Shown: in pieces, positions 10,301-20,868 of the stretch
How positions within the stretch are numbered: position 1 is the stretch's first letter
Layout of the letters: each line of letters begins with the position of its first letter
NCBI RefSeq assembly: GCF_958295425.1
Contig: NC_081149.1
Span: 16,250,090-16,314,089, forward strand
Reading direction: 5' to 3'
Source: Solea solea
Taxonomy: Eukaryota; Chordata; Actinopteri; Pleuronectiformes; Soleidae
Length of the DNA: 64,000 bases
Program-made: the position numbers and the translations under genes
The notes under the pieces: generated by a model
Told to the model about the DNA's origin: nothing
What the model saw: the letters and a program-made list of their open reading frames with translations, nothing else
Database searches by the model: none

Positions 10301-13300
10301 TTAAGCCCTGGTTTTGGACCAGGCTTTGCAACTGGTTTTTGTCCTGGTTTTTGTCCAGGTTTTGGCCCTGGTTTTGACCCAGGCTTTGGACCTGGTTTTG
10401 GGCCTGGTTTTCGCTTAACATGAGGCTCAACTTTGGATGGCAAATCTGGTGCATTGAATGAGCGAGTGCACATTCTTGAACGAAAACCATCAGTTACTAT
10501 TTTGGGAGTCTGGCTCACAATAGATCCGTGATGAGCTAAGTCCATTTGATCTGAGTAGAGCACAGTTTTGCATGGAGGCATGGATGATTTCTGTGTCGGC
10601 GAGGGGGCTCCTTCTTCCTCCTTCTCCACCTCTGTCTCCAAGCTTAGCTGTCGCCTGACTCCCACACCTGAATGCATGATTCTTCTTCTGCCCCTGGCAT
10701 GCTTTCGTCCAAATGCCCTGGGCTGAGCAGATGGTGCCTCGGGCTCTGGCTTTGCCAAGGGGGTCACAGCACTGGCACAGCTGATGCCTGGCTCCATGTC
10801 CTCATCACCTTTTTTCGGAGAGGGTGGAGTGTCTGCCCAGGAGGGAGCGGAGGGAAGTATTGACTTCCCTGGAAGCTGTGGCGAATCGGGCTCAAGCACT
10901 TTAGCATCATTGTGATCAATATGATCTCTGGCCTGAGCTTGTGGTGTCACCTTGTCATTGAGGGCTGAGAAGACTGGCATAGCAGACTGGGGCTGAGGAG
11001 CAGTGTCACCAATCGCTGACTCTCTTGAAGAAGCATCTGCTGCTGCCATCACTGCCGCTGCATTTGGATGGGCAGGTGCTCCCACAAAATCATTGTCAGA
11101 ATGAGGCTCAATGCTCTCATTCCTGCTGCAGAGATCTCCATGAGGCTTCTCTGACCCATCTCTATTATTCATGTGCCCCTGCGTCATTGACTTGCTCATT
11201 TTATTCCCCTCCCCCAGCTCCTCCACAACCTCTGCAGACAGAGGAGGGGAAAGAGAGAGTTGTTGTTCTTTCTGTATTTCTTCTTCATCATCAGCCTCAA
11301 TATCCTCCTCCCCTTCCTCTTCATCGTCCTCATCTCTGCTCTCTCTTTTGTCTGAATTACTCTCATCCAAGGCCTCAACTTGGGGGGTTGGAGAGGTGTT
11401 CTCTGAGCTATCTTCTTTCTCTGTGAAATATTGATCCTGTTCAAGGTCACCACCAGAAATGAAAGGCAATGTCTTAACCGACGTCTCAGAAGCAGTTGGA
11501 GACTCAGATTTGAATGCCTCTAATTTTATCTCTGGGACAAAGTTTTCCTTGCGGCTGGAATCAGACAGAGCTGCAGGGGACTGATCAACTAAGTCTCTTG
11601 AATCAGGTTCATATTTGCTCTGAACCCCATGGTATGCTGTTTCTGTCACCTCTGTGTTTACACTGCTATAGAGCATAGAACATTTATCTTTATTTATCCA
11701 TTTCTCCAGCTTCTCTGTTGATGTCGTAGTGTCTAAATCTCTGTCATGATCAGACATTTTTTCTGCTGTCACCTCCTCTTTGTCTGCTGATTTCTCTGTC
11801 CAGGCAGATTCTTCAAAGTTCTCTTTGATAGACTCGTCATTTTGTATAGCTGAAGGGGAGTCCAGTTCTTGTTTCATTGGACTTGGGATTGTATTGCTTG
11901 TAGGAGACCTCTCATCACCAATGCTCTTTACTGGAGTACTCATGCCATCTCCTCCCTGCCCTGACTGACACCTAGTTTGATCAGGGGTAAGGTTATGCAG
12001 ACCGGAGTCCCCAGACCTGGTTGACACATCATCTGGAGATGTCATGGAACATGATGAGGTTGTGTCCAAGCTGAGGTGCGCGTTGTTAGGGGCCTGCGCT
12101 GGACTTCGGCCCTGTCCACAGTAGAAGTAACTCCTCTCCAGCTGTTCATCACTACTGCTGGAGTAGCCTCCTTCATGAAGTTCCATTGGCATTACCTGGT
12201 GCTGTGGGGTAGAATAAGGGTCCTGCATTGGGCCTCCACCACCACCGTCTGGATATGGAGGACTTTTGTACTCCTCACCCTTTTTGGAGGATGCTCCACT
12301 CCCAGCACTACTGTTGCTCCCACCACTGTTGCGCTTGCTGCCCTTCTTATTGGCTACCAGGGCCTCTGAAAGCAGCAGCTGCTGGACATTATTAGAAATG
12401 TTTTCTACCTGAGAAGTGAGGGCATTCAGGCTCCACAAACTGGGGTTTGAAAGTAGTTTCTCTGAGAAGCGCTCCTTCATGGTGGGGATTTGTGGTGTGG
12501 GAGTGTAGTTGTGCGTGGCTGCATGCAGAACATTGGGTGAGGGGTGTGAGCGTGGGGGCATTAACATGGTGTTGGCACTGGTTTGCTCCTGGATACCAGC
12601 TGAAGAGGACGAAGAGGAGGAAGCTGCCCCAGGAGTCATTGGAGGTTGGCCATACTGGAATGATTCTGGGTTGGTCATTAGTGGTGATGGGGTGGAACTG
12701 TATGAGGGGGAACGCCCTACAGATCGAGCAGGGGAGTGGCTTGAAGAGGGGCTACAAGTCTGGTAATACTGTTCTGGTGATCTGACAGACAGCTCTGAGA
12801 GACAGTAGTTTTGTTGGGGTTGGCTGTAGTGCTGATATTTAGTGTGGGGCTCCTGGGGGTTTGCCATTGCCTGTAAAGGAGCCTGCTGCTCATAACCTCT
12901 AGAGGAAGGTTGCTGGTATCCATAACTATTCTGGGCCAACCTGTAACCCCCCTGCTTCAGATTGCTGTGGCTGGCCATTTGTCTGCCATACTGGGAATTT
13001 GGAGGCATGTTGTAACCTTTATAACAATGAGGCATAGGGCTACACTTTTCCATATATGGTGAAGGCGAAGGAGAAGGTGAGTGTTGAGGGTAGTGTAGAT
13101 GACTTTGAGGGTACATGAGAGTGGAGGAAGCAGGGTTAGGAGGATGGGACTGATGGTGGGGGCTGGTATAGGCAGGAGCGGATGGTTGGTGGCACTGGGT
13201 CTGGGACTGGCCCAGGATGTTCTGGTCCATGTACTGGGAGGGGCCAGGTGCAGGGGTACCACCACTTTCCAAGCGCCCCAGCATCTCTTGGTCATACTGA

Positions 13301-13812
13301 GCTATTTGGGTTGGGTCCTCCCACTTCTGTTGCAGTTGGCCTTCACTTATATACTGAGCTGAATAATTCCCAGAGCCCATATGGTTACCATAACTCCCAG
13401 GGCCCTGCAAGTGCTGACTGGGATTTGGTGGGGGCACTTTGCTTCCTCTGTAAGGTTTTTTCGCCTGTGAAGATGCTGAACCCCCATTGCCATTACCATT
13501 GCCTCCACCATTGCCTGGGTACCCAGCATATGTTTGCTGGCTGTAACAGTCCTTGGGTCCTCCTCCAGTTCCTTGTCCTCCACCTGGAGGCATGCTTGTC
13601 GAGTTTGCTAGTGAATGAATTTCATAGCCTGACCTGGTGTGTCCTGGGCCTGGACCTGGATGTGGACCAGGGCCCGGGTGTGGGTGCTGAGGGTGAGGAT
13701 GATGTGGATGTTGCCGGAAGGTTTCCAGTCGGGATAATTCATTGGGCTCCTGCTGGTAGCAGGGTTGGTTGCTGTGGTAACCACTGCTGCGTTCACGGAA
13801 GGACTGCATCAT
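7315..13812 (-). CDS. rai1: Retinoic acid induced 1 (Rai1), main coding exon; chromatin-binding transcription regulator
   Basis: It encodes residues 1-2166 of a ~2216-residue nuclear protein; the frame ends where a donor (GCG|GTACAC) leads to the ePHD exons. RAI1 binds nucleosomes and regulates dosage-sensitive neural and circadian genes; human haploinsufficiency causes Smith-Magenis syndrome. Diagnostic matches to mammalian RAI1: MQSFRER (residue 2), TPEQYYQ with SHSPARSVGRSPSYSSTPSP (about 343-381), TSQVENISNNVQQLLLS (about 463), TSPDDVSTRS (about 590), RMCTRS (about 1111), TKTKVLPPRKGRG with VQKITSP (about 1508-1540), FCPYVRINNSRDF (about 1910) and the first half of the ePHD ([21 protein letters not shown], about 1983; HWAHENCAVW, about 2135). 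Also seen: an acidic run (about 824-848), a KPGPKPG repeat (about 1121-1255) and AT-hook-like RRGRKP (about 1795). Two in-frame ATGs start it (13812 and 13809); the second matches the mammalian start. The acceptor lies only 9 bases upstream (13822-13823), so the 5' UTR is on upstream exons. Longer than the human protein (1906 residues). Confidence 0.97.
10062..10447 (-). repeat. Coding tandem repeat (KPGPKPG units) inside rai1
   Basis: About 385 bases of the main rai1 exon are built from degenerate 6-bp and 12-bp units encoding PKPG-type peptides (GPKPG, QKPG, LKPG). The tract exists at two scales. Short K-P-G-P units repeat about thirty times, and a larger block beginning DLPxKxExxVKRKPGPKPG appears twice (first D near 10447, second near 10208). 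That implies a tandem duplication of roughly 240 bp. It is basic, Pro/Gly-rich and surely disordered. From memory, mammalian RAI1 lacks such a tract. The antisense reading gives a long GPGFGPGF frame (9968-10423) that is only a shadow. Confidence 0.9.
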
Positions 13813-13821
13813 TCTCTCCTT

Positions 13822-13860
13822 CTGTAGCCAGAGCAGGAAGGGGGAGGTGAGGTGAGATGG
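13822..13860 (-). other. Splice acceptor of the rai1 main coding exon
   Basis: On the minus strand a strong pyrimidine tract (CCTCACCTCCCCCTTCCTGC) is followed by TCTGGCTACAG, with AG at 13823-13822, nine bases before the first ATG. It shows that rai1 has at least one non-coding upstream exon, as in mammals. It is also why the 13.8-57 kb region is best read as 5' intron plus promoter. Confidence 0.8.
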
Positions 13861-14859
13861 GAAAGGGGGAAGGGGGAGGGGGGGTTAGGGGTTCTGTAGG
13901 TAGGGAGGGAGGGGAAGTGAGAGAAAAGAGGAAGAAATTGTGAGGGTTAGCACTTTTGAGTCTACACTTTAACCATTCTGTATCTCCTTCAATACTTGTC
14001 AGTGTTTTAACGCTAACATTCGCTTGAAGTCAAAGCCCTCGTCGAGATTATTTGAAAATGTGCACACACTCTCAACGAAAAACTTAAAAACACACAGGTG
14101 AGTCAGCGGATCTCAAAGTACTGTGTACTTCCCCACATGTGGATTAACCTCCTCGTGTGTTGGTGTGTGTGGCATGTGATGCAGCCTTTGGTGTTCTGAT
14201 TGACATGTCAGATTGGAGAGGGAGGAGAAAGACAGAGGGATGAAGGAAAACTTAATTATTATGATTATCTGTGATAGACAGATAATGATATAATTGAGGC
14301 AATTGAAGACATCAAGTCACATGTTATAACCACTCTGAGATATTTAAATGTATTACCTAAACAAAAACAATATACGGTGATGTTTTTTTGGTTTGCCTTT
14401 GATACAGTGTTTTATAAAAGGTAAAATTAGGCCCTATTTCCCGTTGTTCCCATTTCCTCCATTGGGGAGTAGGACCTGTTACAGTGTGTGTTGTGTGTGT
14501 CTGCTCTGAATGTACCAGTAGTGATAAAAATGTGTTTGGTCCAGTGCGTGAGTGCATGTGGCAATGTTTGTCTGTAATCTTTTGACTGTGTGTCTGTGTG
14601 TGTATACTTGTGAATGTTCTTTCAATACAAAAAACGAAGAAGAAGAGAGGAGGGGTGGAGCATGATTTTGCTCTATAAAAGGAATAGAGTCACCTGGAGA
14701 CAGCCTGTGCCTGTGTGTTTATGTGTGTGTGCGTGTTGTGTGAGTGTCAGCCAGTTCCAGCACAATATCCCCGCATTCAACCCGCCCCAGGGACAGTGGT
14801 GCATCCCACCAGACACACAGTAGCATTATTCATCTCTGAAACACACAGTTTATCTCTCT

Positions 14860-15128
14860 GTGTGCGTGTGTGTGTGCGTGCGTGTGTGTGTGTGTGTGAG
14901 AGAGAGAGACAGAGACAGAGAGAGAGAATAGGTATGTTTATGTTTATGTATGCAGGTTCACAGCTTTTGGCAGGCCCTTACACACACACACACACACATA
15001 CACACACACACGCACACACGCACCTATAGATTCCCCAGGAGACTCTCTGTCCTCCCTCCTACCTCCCCATCTTCCCTGCCTGCAGCCTACTTGCGTTTCA
15101 CCTACGATGATGTTGTGCGCACTGTGTG

Positions 15129-15165
<37 letters not shown>
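14860..15165. repeat. Composite GT / GA / CA / GT microsatellite cluster
   Basis: A GT-rich tract (about 14862-14898) runs into GA repeats (14899-14930). It is followed by a CA tract (14980-15020) and then a second GT tract (about 15128-15162). The GT and CA tracts are complementary, so the block can fold as an inverted repeat, and alternating purine-pyrimidine runs of this length can adopt Z-DNA. Confidence 0.85.
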
Positions 15166-16034
15166 ACACTTGTTTACACAATGACCTAAATAAGATGCTT
15201 ATAGGAGACAAGGAGAGGGATTCTGCCGAGCACAGCAGAGAGGATGGACTGAGGCGCACAGGATCCACTTTTGTGATGCTGTGTGTGTGCGTGTGTGTAG
15301 CTGTTTACGTTTGTGGGCGTTTTTTTGTCAAATCCAGCCGTTCCTCACAATAGCCTCTTCTAAAGGATAATTAATTGGATTTTTCACTGTTTGTGTGTCT
15401 CCCACCAGAAACAAAGCAAAACAAACCAAAGAAAAGCCCCTCCCCAATCAATTTACTTCACTCCTCCTTCTGTCTTTTCCCCTTGTATTCAAACACCCTT
15501 GCATGTGTGCACGGGTGGGGTCTACATTCCTATCACGTCTCCTCTCCACCGCCACACCACACCTCCTCCTCCCACTTCTATCTTCCACAGAGATTGTGTG
15601 GTTGGCCGACTGCTGTGTTTGTAGATGCACCACGTCACATTGAGCTGGGCCCTTCCTGACAAAGGGTCAGAGAAGAGGGAGGACGAAGGATACATGCTGA
15701 GATTGCCAAATTCTCTCTGGTGATGTGTCTGTCTGTTTGATAGGTAATGTTTGCATTGATTGTTGTTGCTGCTTGAGCACAGGGTAAGAAAGATTAAGGA
15801 GGAACAAACATGCATACATACACACAACGGGTCAGTCAAGGCAGCAAGGTAGAGGTTGAGGGTGGGGGCTGGAAGCTGGGGTAAAGAGTGCTGGAGTGAT
15901 AAGGGTGAAGATGAGGAGGAGAAGGAAAAGGCTATGCAGAAAACAGAGGTGGATATCTGATTTACTGGCTTTCAAATCTGGGCTCCGGAGAAATATAAGC
16001 TGTAGCCACCACTGTGCACATATACAGCCAAGTT

Positions 16035-16035
<1 letters not shown>

Positions 16036-16073
<38 letters not shown>
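16036..16073. repeat. (CA)n microsatellite
   Basis: Nineteen or so uninterrupted CA units, a pure dinucleotide tract. Confidence 0.95.
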
Positions 16074-16075
<2 letters not shown>

Positions 16076-16892
16076 GTTAAGTATGCACAAGCTTACAAGA
16101 CAGACTCGTCCATAATTAGCAAAATTGTTCACCTCCTCAAATGAACAGGAGCTGCTAGACATGTGATTGATTACCCAAGACTCTGCCCACTTCAAATCTC
16201 ATCAGAGCAGCCGCCCTCATTACCAGCATTGTTGTAGGTTTGTACACCTTAAAGTGACATCAGGGTTTGAATGTTTGTGTATTTATTTGAGCATGAGCTA
16301 TTTTAAACATGTACCCACAAGGATATTTTCTGTTCCCAAGCACAAGTATAAATCTGCAAGGTAAAAGAAAAATACTGTCAGGAAAGAAGGACAGGAGGAG
16401 AAGAGAGTGAGGGAGGGAGGGAAGGGGGACAGAGGAGAGGAGGGCGAATCTGATTGTTCCGCTGGATGGTTTATAATGCACTGAGCTGCGGCTGGTTATA
16501 GTCCCCCCGTTCATTCTTTTTTTATCCTCTCTCCCTCTCTTTCATCACATCATCTTCAGAGGCAGCTCAAGATGGGATTTATCATCTCTCTCTTCCTCTG
16601 CCTCCAAACACACACGCACACGCACACACACAAAGAGGGAGCGAAAAAGAGAGAGACAGCTCTCTCATTCCATCAACTCTGGCTCTGAAGCACTTTGACA
16701 CAAACAAACACACACACATGCAAATGATGCACACACAAACCCAACACATACATCACCAGGCGTAAACATAAATGGAGGCACATGGGTGGAGGGATGGAAC
16801 GTCTCTGTGTGTTTACTTCACTAGTCATCCTGGTTAATTATGAATGCAGACAGAGGCAGCAGTGTGCTGGGGAGGTGGAGAGGCCTGGGAGG

Positions 16893-16893
<1 letters not shown>

Positions 16894-16936
<43 letters not shown>
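16894..16936. repeat. (CA)n microsatellite
   Basis: About twenty-one CA units, ending in CACGCACACTAACACTAACG. Confidence 0.95.
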
Positions 16937-16941
<5 letters not shown>

Positions 16942-18598
16942 TAACACTAACGTCCACACTCACCTATCACACATAATTCACAAACAGTCACACACTTCAT
17001 CACCACCACCACCACCGCCACTGGAATCTTCACAACACGACCCAGCACCGCAAACTCCAGAGCTCAGCTCACATGCTCCTCGACAACCCGACAAAGCGCT
17101 CAAAAATAACACAAACTTGCCACACATGCGCACACGCGCACACATGCACGCGTCTAACACGTCTCTCCTTTAACACCCTGCTTAACACAGCACGCTCTCA
17201 AATAACACAGCAACCATCTAGCCCTGCTGCTGGTCCCGCTCAGCACACCGCCATCCTTTTTCTAATTACACACACTTCAACATGGCACGGAGAATATTCA
17301 AATTGCCTCTCTGCATCTGTTCCTCTCAACGGACACTGTGCCCTTTAACTTACAACCACAGGTTCGAGAGGAGACTGGACAAACCGACAGACAGACAGAT
17401 GTGCCACCTCCGTGCGTACTCCCCACCCGCCACTCCCACAATCTCTGGCCAGGCTGTGTGGGTTTTACGTTCCTAAACCCAAGGGAAAGGCTTAGGAGAC
17501 AGAGGAAGCCAATATCCGCTCTGACATTTGTCAGTGTCCCATTGTCATGACACGCAGCTGGAGGTCACGAGGGGTCACTGCCAACCAGTCACATAGATAA
17601 TGGGACGAGACATAGAGGAGGCAGGGACCTGCGACTGACACTCACAGATGGATGGATGGATGGCACTTTGAGGCTACTGGTCAGGTGGCAGATAAACTGA
17701 ATGCGAACACTTGCAGTTATGGAAGAAGTGTGCAGAGCCTCTTTTACACTTAAATGTGTGGCTATACCCGGGTGAAGCCTCTAAAGGCAGGAATGAGCTC
17801 AGTATTATCTAACAGTGAGGAAACGGAGCTTTGCCCACGTCGATCAGAGAGATCACTTTGGCTCTGTGAAGGAGGCCAGTGCATTTTGTGTGTGTGTGTG
17901 TGTGTAAGGTGATGTCTTGTCTCTGGGGTTTGGGATGACTCATCGGTATTCACAGACATGGTTGCTTTTTTCCTCTCGGGTGAAGATGACACTCCAGACA
18001 CAAATGTCTGCGTGCGCACACAAATTCCCCCCCCCCCCCCAAAAAAAAACAACAACAACCAGACACTCAAATCAGACATTACCTAAAGCCGGAAAATGGA
18101 AGAGGAGGAGAGGGAAAACACAGGCAGACAGACAGACGGACAGACAGGTGGAGAAAACAGACAGGTAGTCAGGCACACAGACTGCTGCAGCTTCAGCATG
18201 AAAGTATAAATAGAGGTCAGAGAGGAAGACGGTAAGGCAGATGTCTGTGTCTGTCTGTGAGCAACAACATCAGCCTTTACTGTTCTCTGCTTTGTGGTCT
18301 AGAATTCCTTTTTGGCTCTGAGAGCAGGACACACAGTGGGGATGTTATCACCCCCCCCACACTGTGCAACGACAACCTCTGTTTCTGGGGTGGAAAAAAA
18401 AAAAAGGAAGAGAGAAATTCAATTAATTAGGGAACGCTAGACTGGGTGGTGTGTGAACGCGTATCTCCGTCTTTCTGTCGCCCTCCTGACAGGCTGGTGA
18501 TGACCAGTGACCTTTCAGAGAGGAAACAACTTCACACTGAGACGTGTTATGCCATAAAAACAACAAACAATGAAAAAAAAGAGAGTAGGGTCCACACA

Positions 18599-18612
18599 GT
18601 TGCCATGGCAAC
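18599..18612. promoter_or_regulatory. Perfect palindromic RFX X-box
   Basis: GTTGCCATGGCAAC is a full 14-bp palindrome matching the RFX-family X-box consensus (two GTTGCC half-sites). Flanks are unique sequence within the presumed rai1 5' region. A weaker relative, GTTGACATGGTAAC, lies 0.9 kb away at 19514-19527. RFX factors bind such sites in neural and ciliary gene enhancers; function here is inferred only. Confidence 0.5.
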
Positions 18613-19154
18613 GGCAGAACCACTCAGTCGAGTGAAAAGACCTTGAGTATGCACGTGGCTTAGGGGAGACGGGGTGTGTTTTCGGCGAGAGGAGACACAC
18701 ATCAAGCACATAAGGTCTGCATATGTAAACAAACAGATTATAAGAATCGCAAAGTGGTTATTTATGTCGAGCGACACATTTAAAATTAGACAAAAACAAA
18801 TTGTTTAAAAAAACGGAGCCAGGATTAAACGCATGCAGAGAGAAATCGATTTAGTTTAATATGAAAACTCAATAAACTGATTGTTGCTGTTGACATTTTA
18901 CAGATAATCTGAGTTGCTTTGGTTTCTTCAGTTTCACCCTTGCAGCCGCAGCTGTCGCGTGGTGTTGGGTCCTGTGACACAGGCACTTCATTTGTGTGAA
19001 AACATAAGTCTGCTCAGCGTGCTATTGTTTTGTTTGGGAAAAAAAAACTATGTGCAAATAATTCTTTTTTTCTTTTCTTTTCTTTTCTTTTCTCACTGCT
19101 TTTTTGAGAAGCGCACATTGATCAGTATGTGACACACAGAAAGGTTCAACACGG

Positions 19155-19155
<1 letters not shown>

Positions 19156-19191
<36 letters not shown>
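19156..19191. repeat. (GT)n microsatellite
   Basis: About eighteen uninterrupted GT units. Confidence 0.95.
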
Positions 19192-19193
<2 letters not shown>

Positions 19194-19513
19194 CAGTGCC
19201 TCCCACGTCAGGCTCACACCGACAGCTTCAACTTCACATTTTGTGCTTTGAGTCTGTTCCATCTACGTGAATCACTTTACGTTGTGTTTAACATTACTTA
19301 CATTACTCTGAATCACTGGGCTGAGGATGTGGGTCGTTGTGGGGGAAATCACATGCAACAAGCTTCTTTGAATATATTTTCCTCTCTTTTCCAGCCCTCA
19401 CCCCCCCCTTGATCGCTGTTTCCTGTCTTTCTTCACTGACTCTGTCTTTCAGTGTGGTCACCTCTAGAAGACAGCTGCTGAGTGTTGCCCTTTGAAGGTC
19501 TAAACCTGGCTTT

Positions 19514-19527
19514 GTTGACATGGTAAC
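19514..19527. promoter_or_regulatory. Imperfect X-box-like motif
   Basis: GTTGACATGGTAAC keeps the spacing and outer bases of an RFX X-box with changes inside each half-site. It is noted because a perfect site is 0.9 kb away. Confidence 0.25.
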
Positions 19528-19904
19528 AGAGCAACAAGACGGGTGGGGATGGAGAGGGAGAGAAGGACAAGTGAGAGAAAATTGACACACACACACACAC
19601 GCATGTAATCAAGCACAAGCATTGTGCTCCTCTCTGGCAAAGGTTATCCTGGATACCTGAGCACATGACAAGAATGAAAGAAAAATGTAAAATGACTGCT
19701 CAATATCTTCTATTTCTTCCCATGCTTATGTGCCATTGTGTCAGTGTTTAAGTGCGACCACTACCATGAATCAGTTTCTGCAAGTCTTTGCTATTTGTTT
19801 GCTTGTATGTGCAAGCGCTGGACGTATTTGTATGTGAGGGACGAGAGAGAGAGAGCATCCGTGATCAAGCTTGACTGACTGCAATGTCCCTGAAGTGTGT
19901 GAAC

Positions 19905-20070
19905 CTTGTTTTGGCATAAACAAGAGACCAAAATCGATCTGGTCCTCACGGGCAGAGGAGGAACTGTTTAACTTTAGGACTTTAGGTTAAGGTTAGGGCT
20001 AGGCATTAACTAGTTATGGTTAGGTTTAGGGATAACCACACACCGTTTAGGCACACACACACACACACAC
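19905..20070 (-). repeat. CA-flanked interspersed repeat, family A, minus orientation
   Basis: Read on the minus strand it shows CTAACCATAACTAGTTAATG, GCCTAGCCCTAACCTTAACC, AACAGTTCCTC, GAGGACCAG and TTGGTCTC with TTTATGCC. This is the same block order as the plus-strand copies at 49602 and 56300. A CA tract abuts its right edge (20050-20070). Confidence 0.6.
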
Positions 20071-20832
20071 AAATACATACACAAGGGAGACGAGGTCCTA
20101 TAAAGTGGGCGCAGAGCTACTTGGTATTCCACCAGAATACTCCAGCAAGTTAGAGCGTGGAGCACAAGAAAGAGATGATGCAGGGGGGGGAAAGATGGGA
20201 CGACAGAGGAAGACGGGAGCAAAGCAGTGAGAGGCAAACGTCTCTGATATGTTCTCTTTTACACTGTGGGCTGGAAACAGATTTGACAGCTTATTTTTGA
20301 AGGCAGATGCGGAGGGGTACAGCGCCCGCCGTCAAAGGTGTAGTGATCTGAGATTGGAAAACAGCTGTGAAATGGCTTAGATCTCGCACTGACCCATTTT
20401 GATTTGGTCCAGCGTCGCACCTCTTCTCCCCCCTCACATGCACACACAAGCCTTTTCCAGGTAATGGGGTAGAGCACTCTGCTGAAGCAGGGGGAGCAGT
20501 GTTTGAGCAGTGACATCCCTGCTGGGGCACATAGTGTGCTCCACCCCCATTTATTCGATCCCTACACTCATTTACTCATACACACATGTACTCACAAAGA
20601 CACACACACACACACTGATTTGCACCTGCTCCCTTTTCGTGGCACTTTGGTTGGACTAATTGATGATGCTGTATCACTCCTGTTGTTTCTCTCCCACACA
20701 CACACACACACACACACCACCTCTTCCTCTCTGTTCTCCTTCTCTCTGTGTCCTCTAAGTTGTACTGTCCTCTATCTTTCATACCCCTTCCTTCTCATGC
20801 CCTGTAGCCACTGTGCAGCTGCTGGCAGTGCC

Positions 20833-20868
<36 letters not shown>

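Larger units (their letters stand above)
13861..18598. other. Non-coding region, probably rai1 5' intron, microsatellite-rich
   Basis: I see no exon with coding similarity. Contents: a GT/GA/CA composite cluster at 14860-15025 and (GT)n at about 15128-15162 (separate entry), (CA)n at 16036-16073 and 16894-16935, a GGAT tract near 17648, (GT)n near 17887-17906 and a C-run/A-run at 18026-18049. Open frames here (for example 14715-15029, 16844-17173) translate the CA/GT tracts as His-Thr or Cys-Val runs and are not genes. Confidence 0.6.

Noticed and set aside
9968..10423. Plus-strand 151-residue frame rich in GPGFGPGF
   Set aside because: It is the exact antisense of the KPGPKPG-coding repeat in rai1. 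Its length comes from the repeat, and there is no independent start or similarity.
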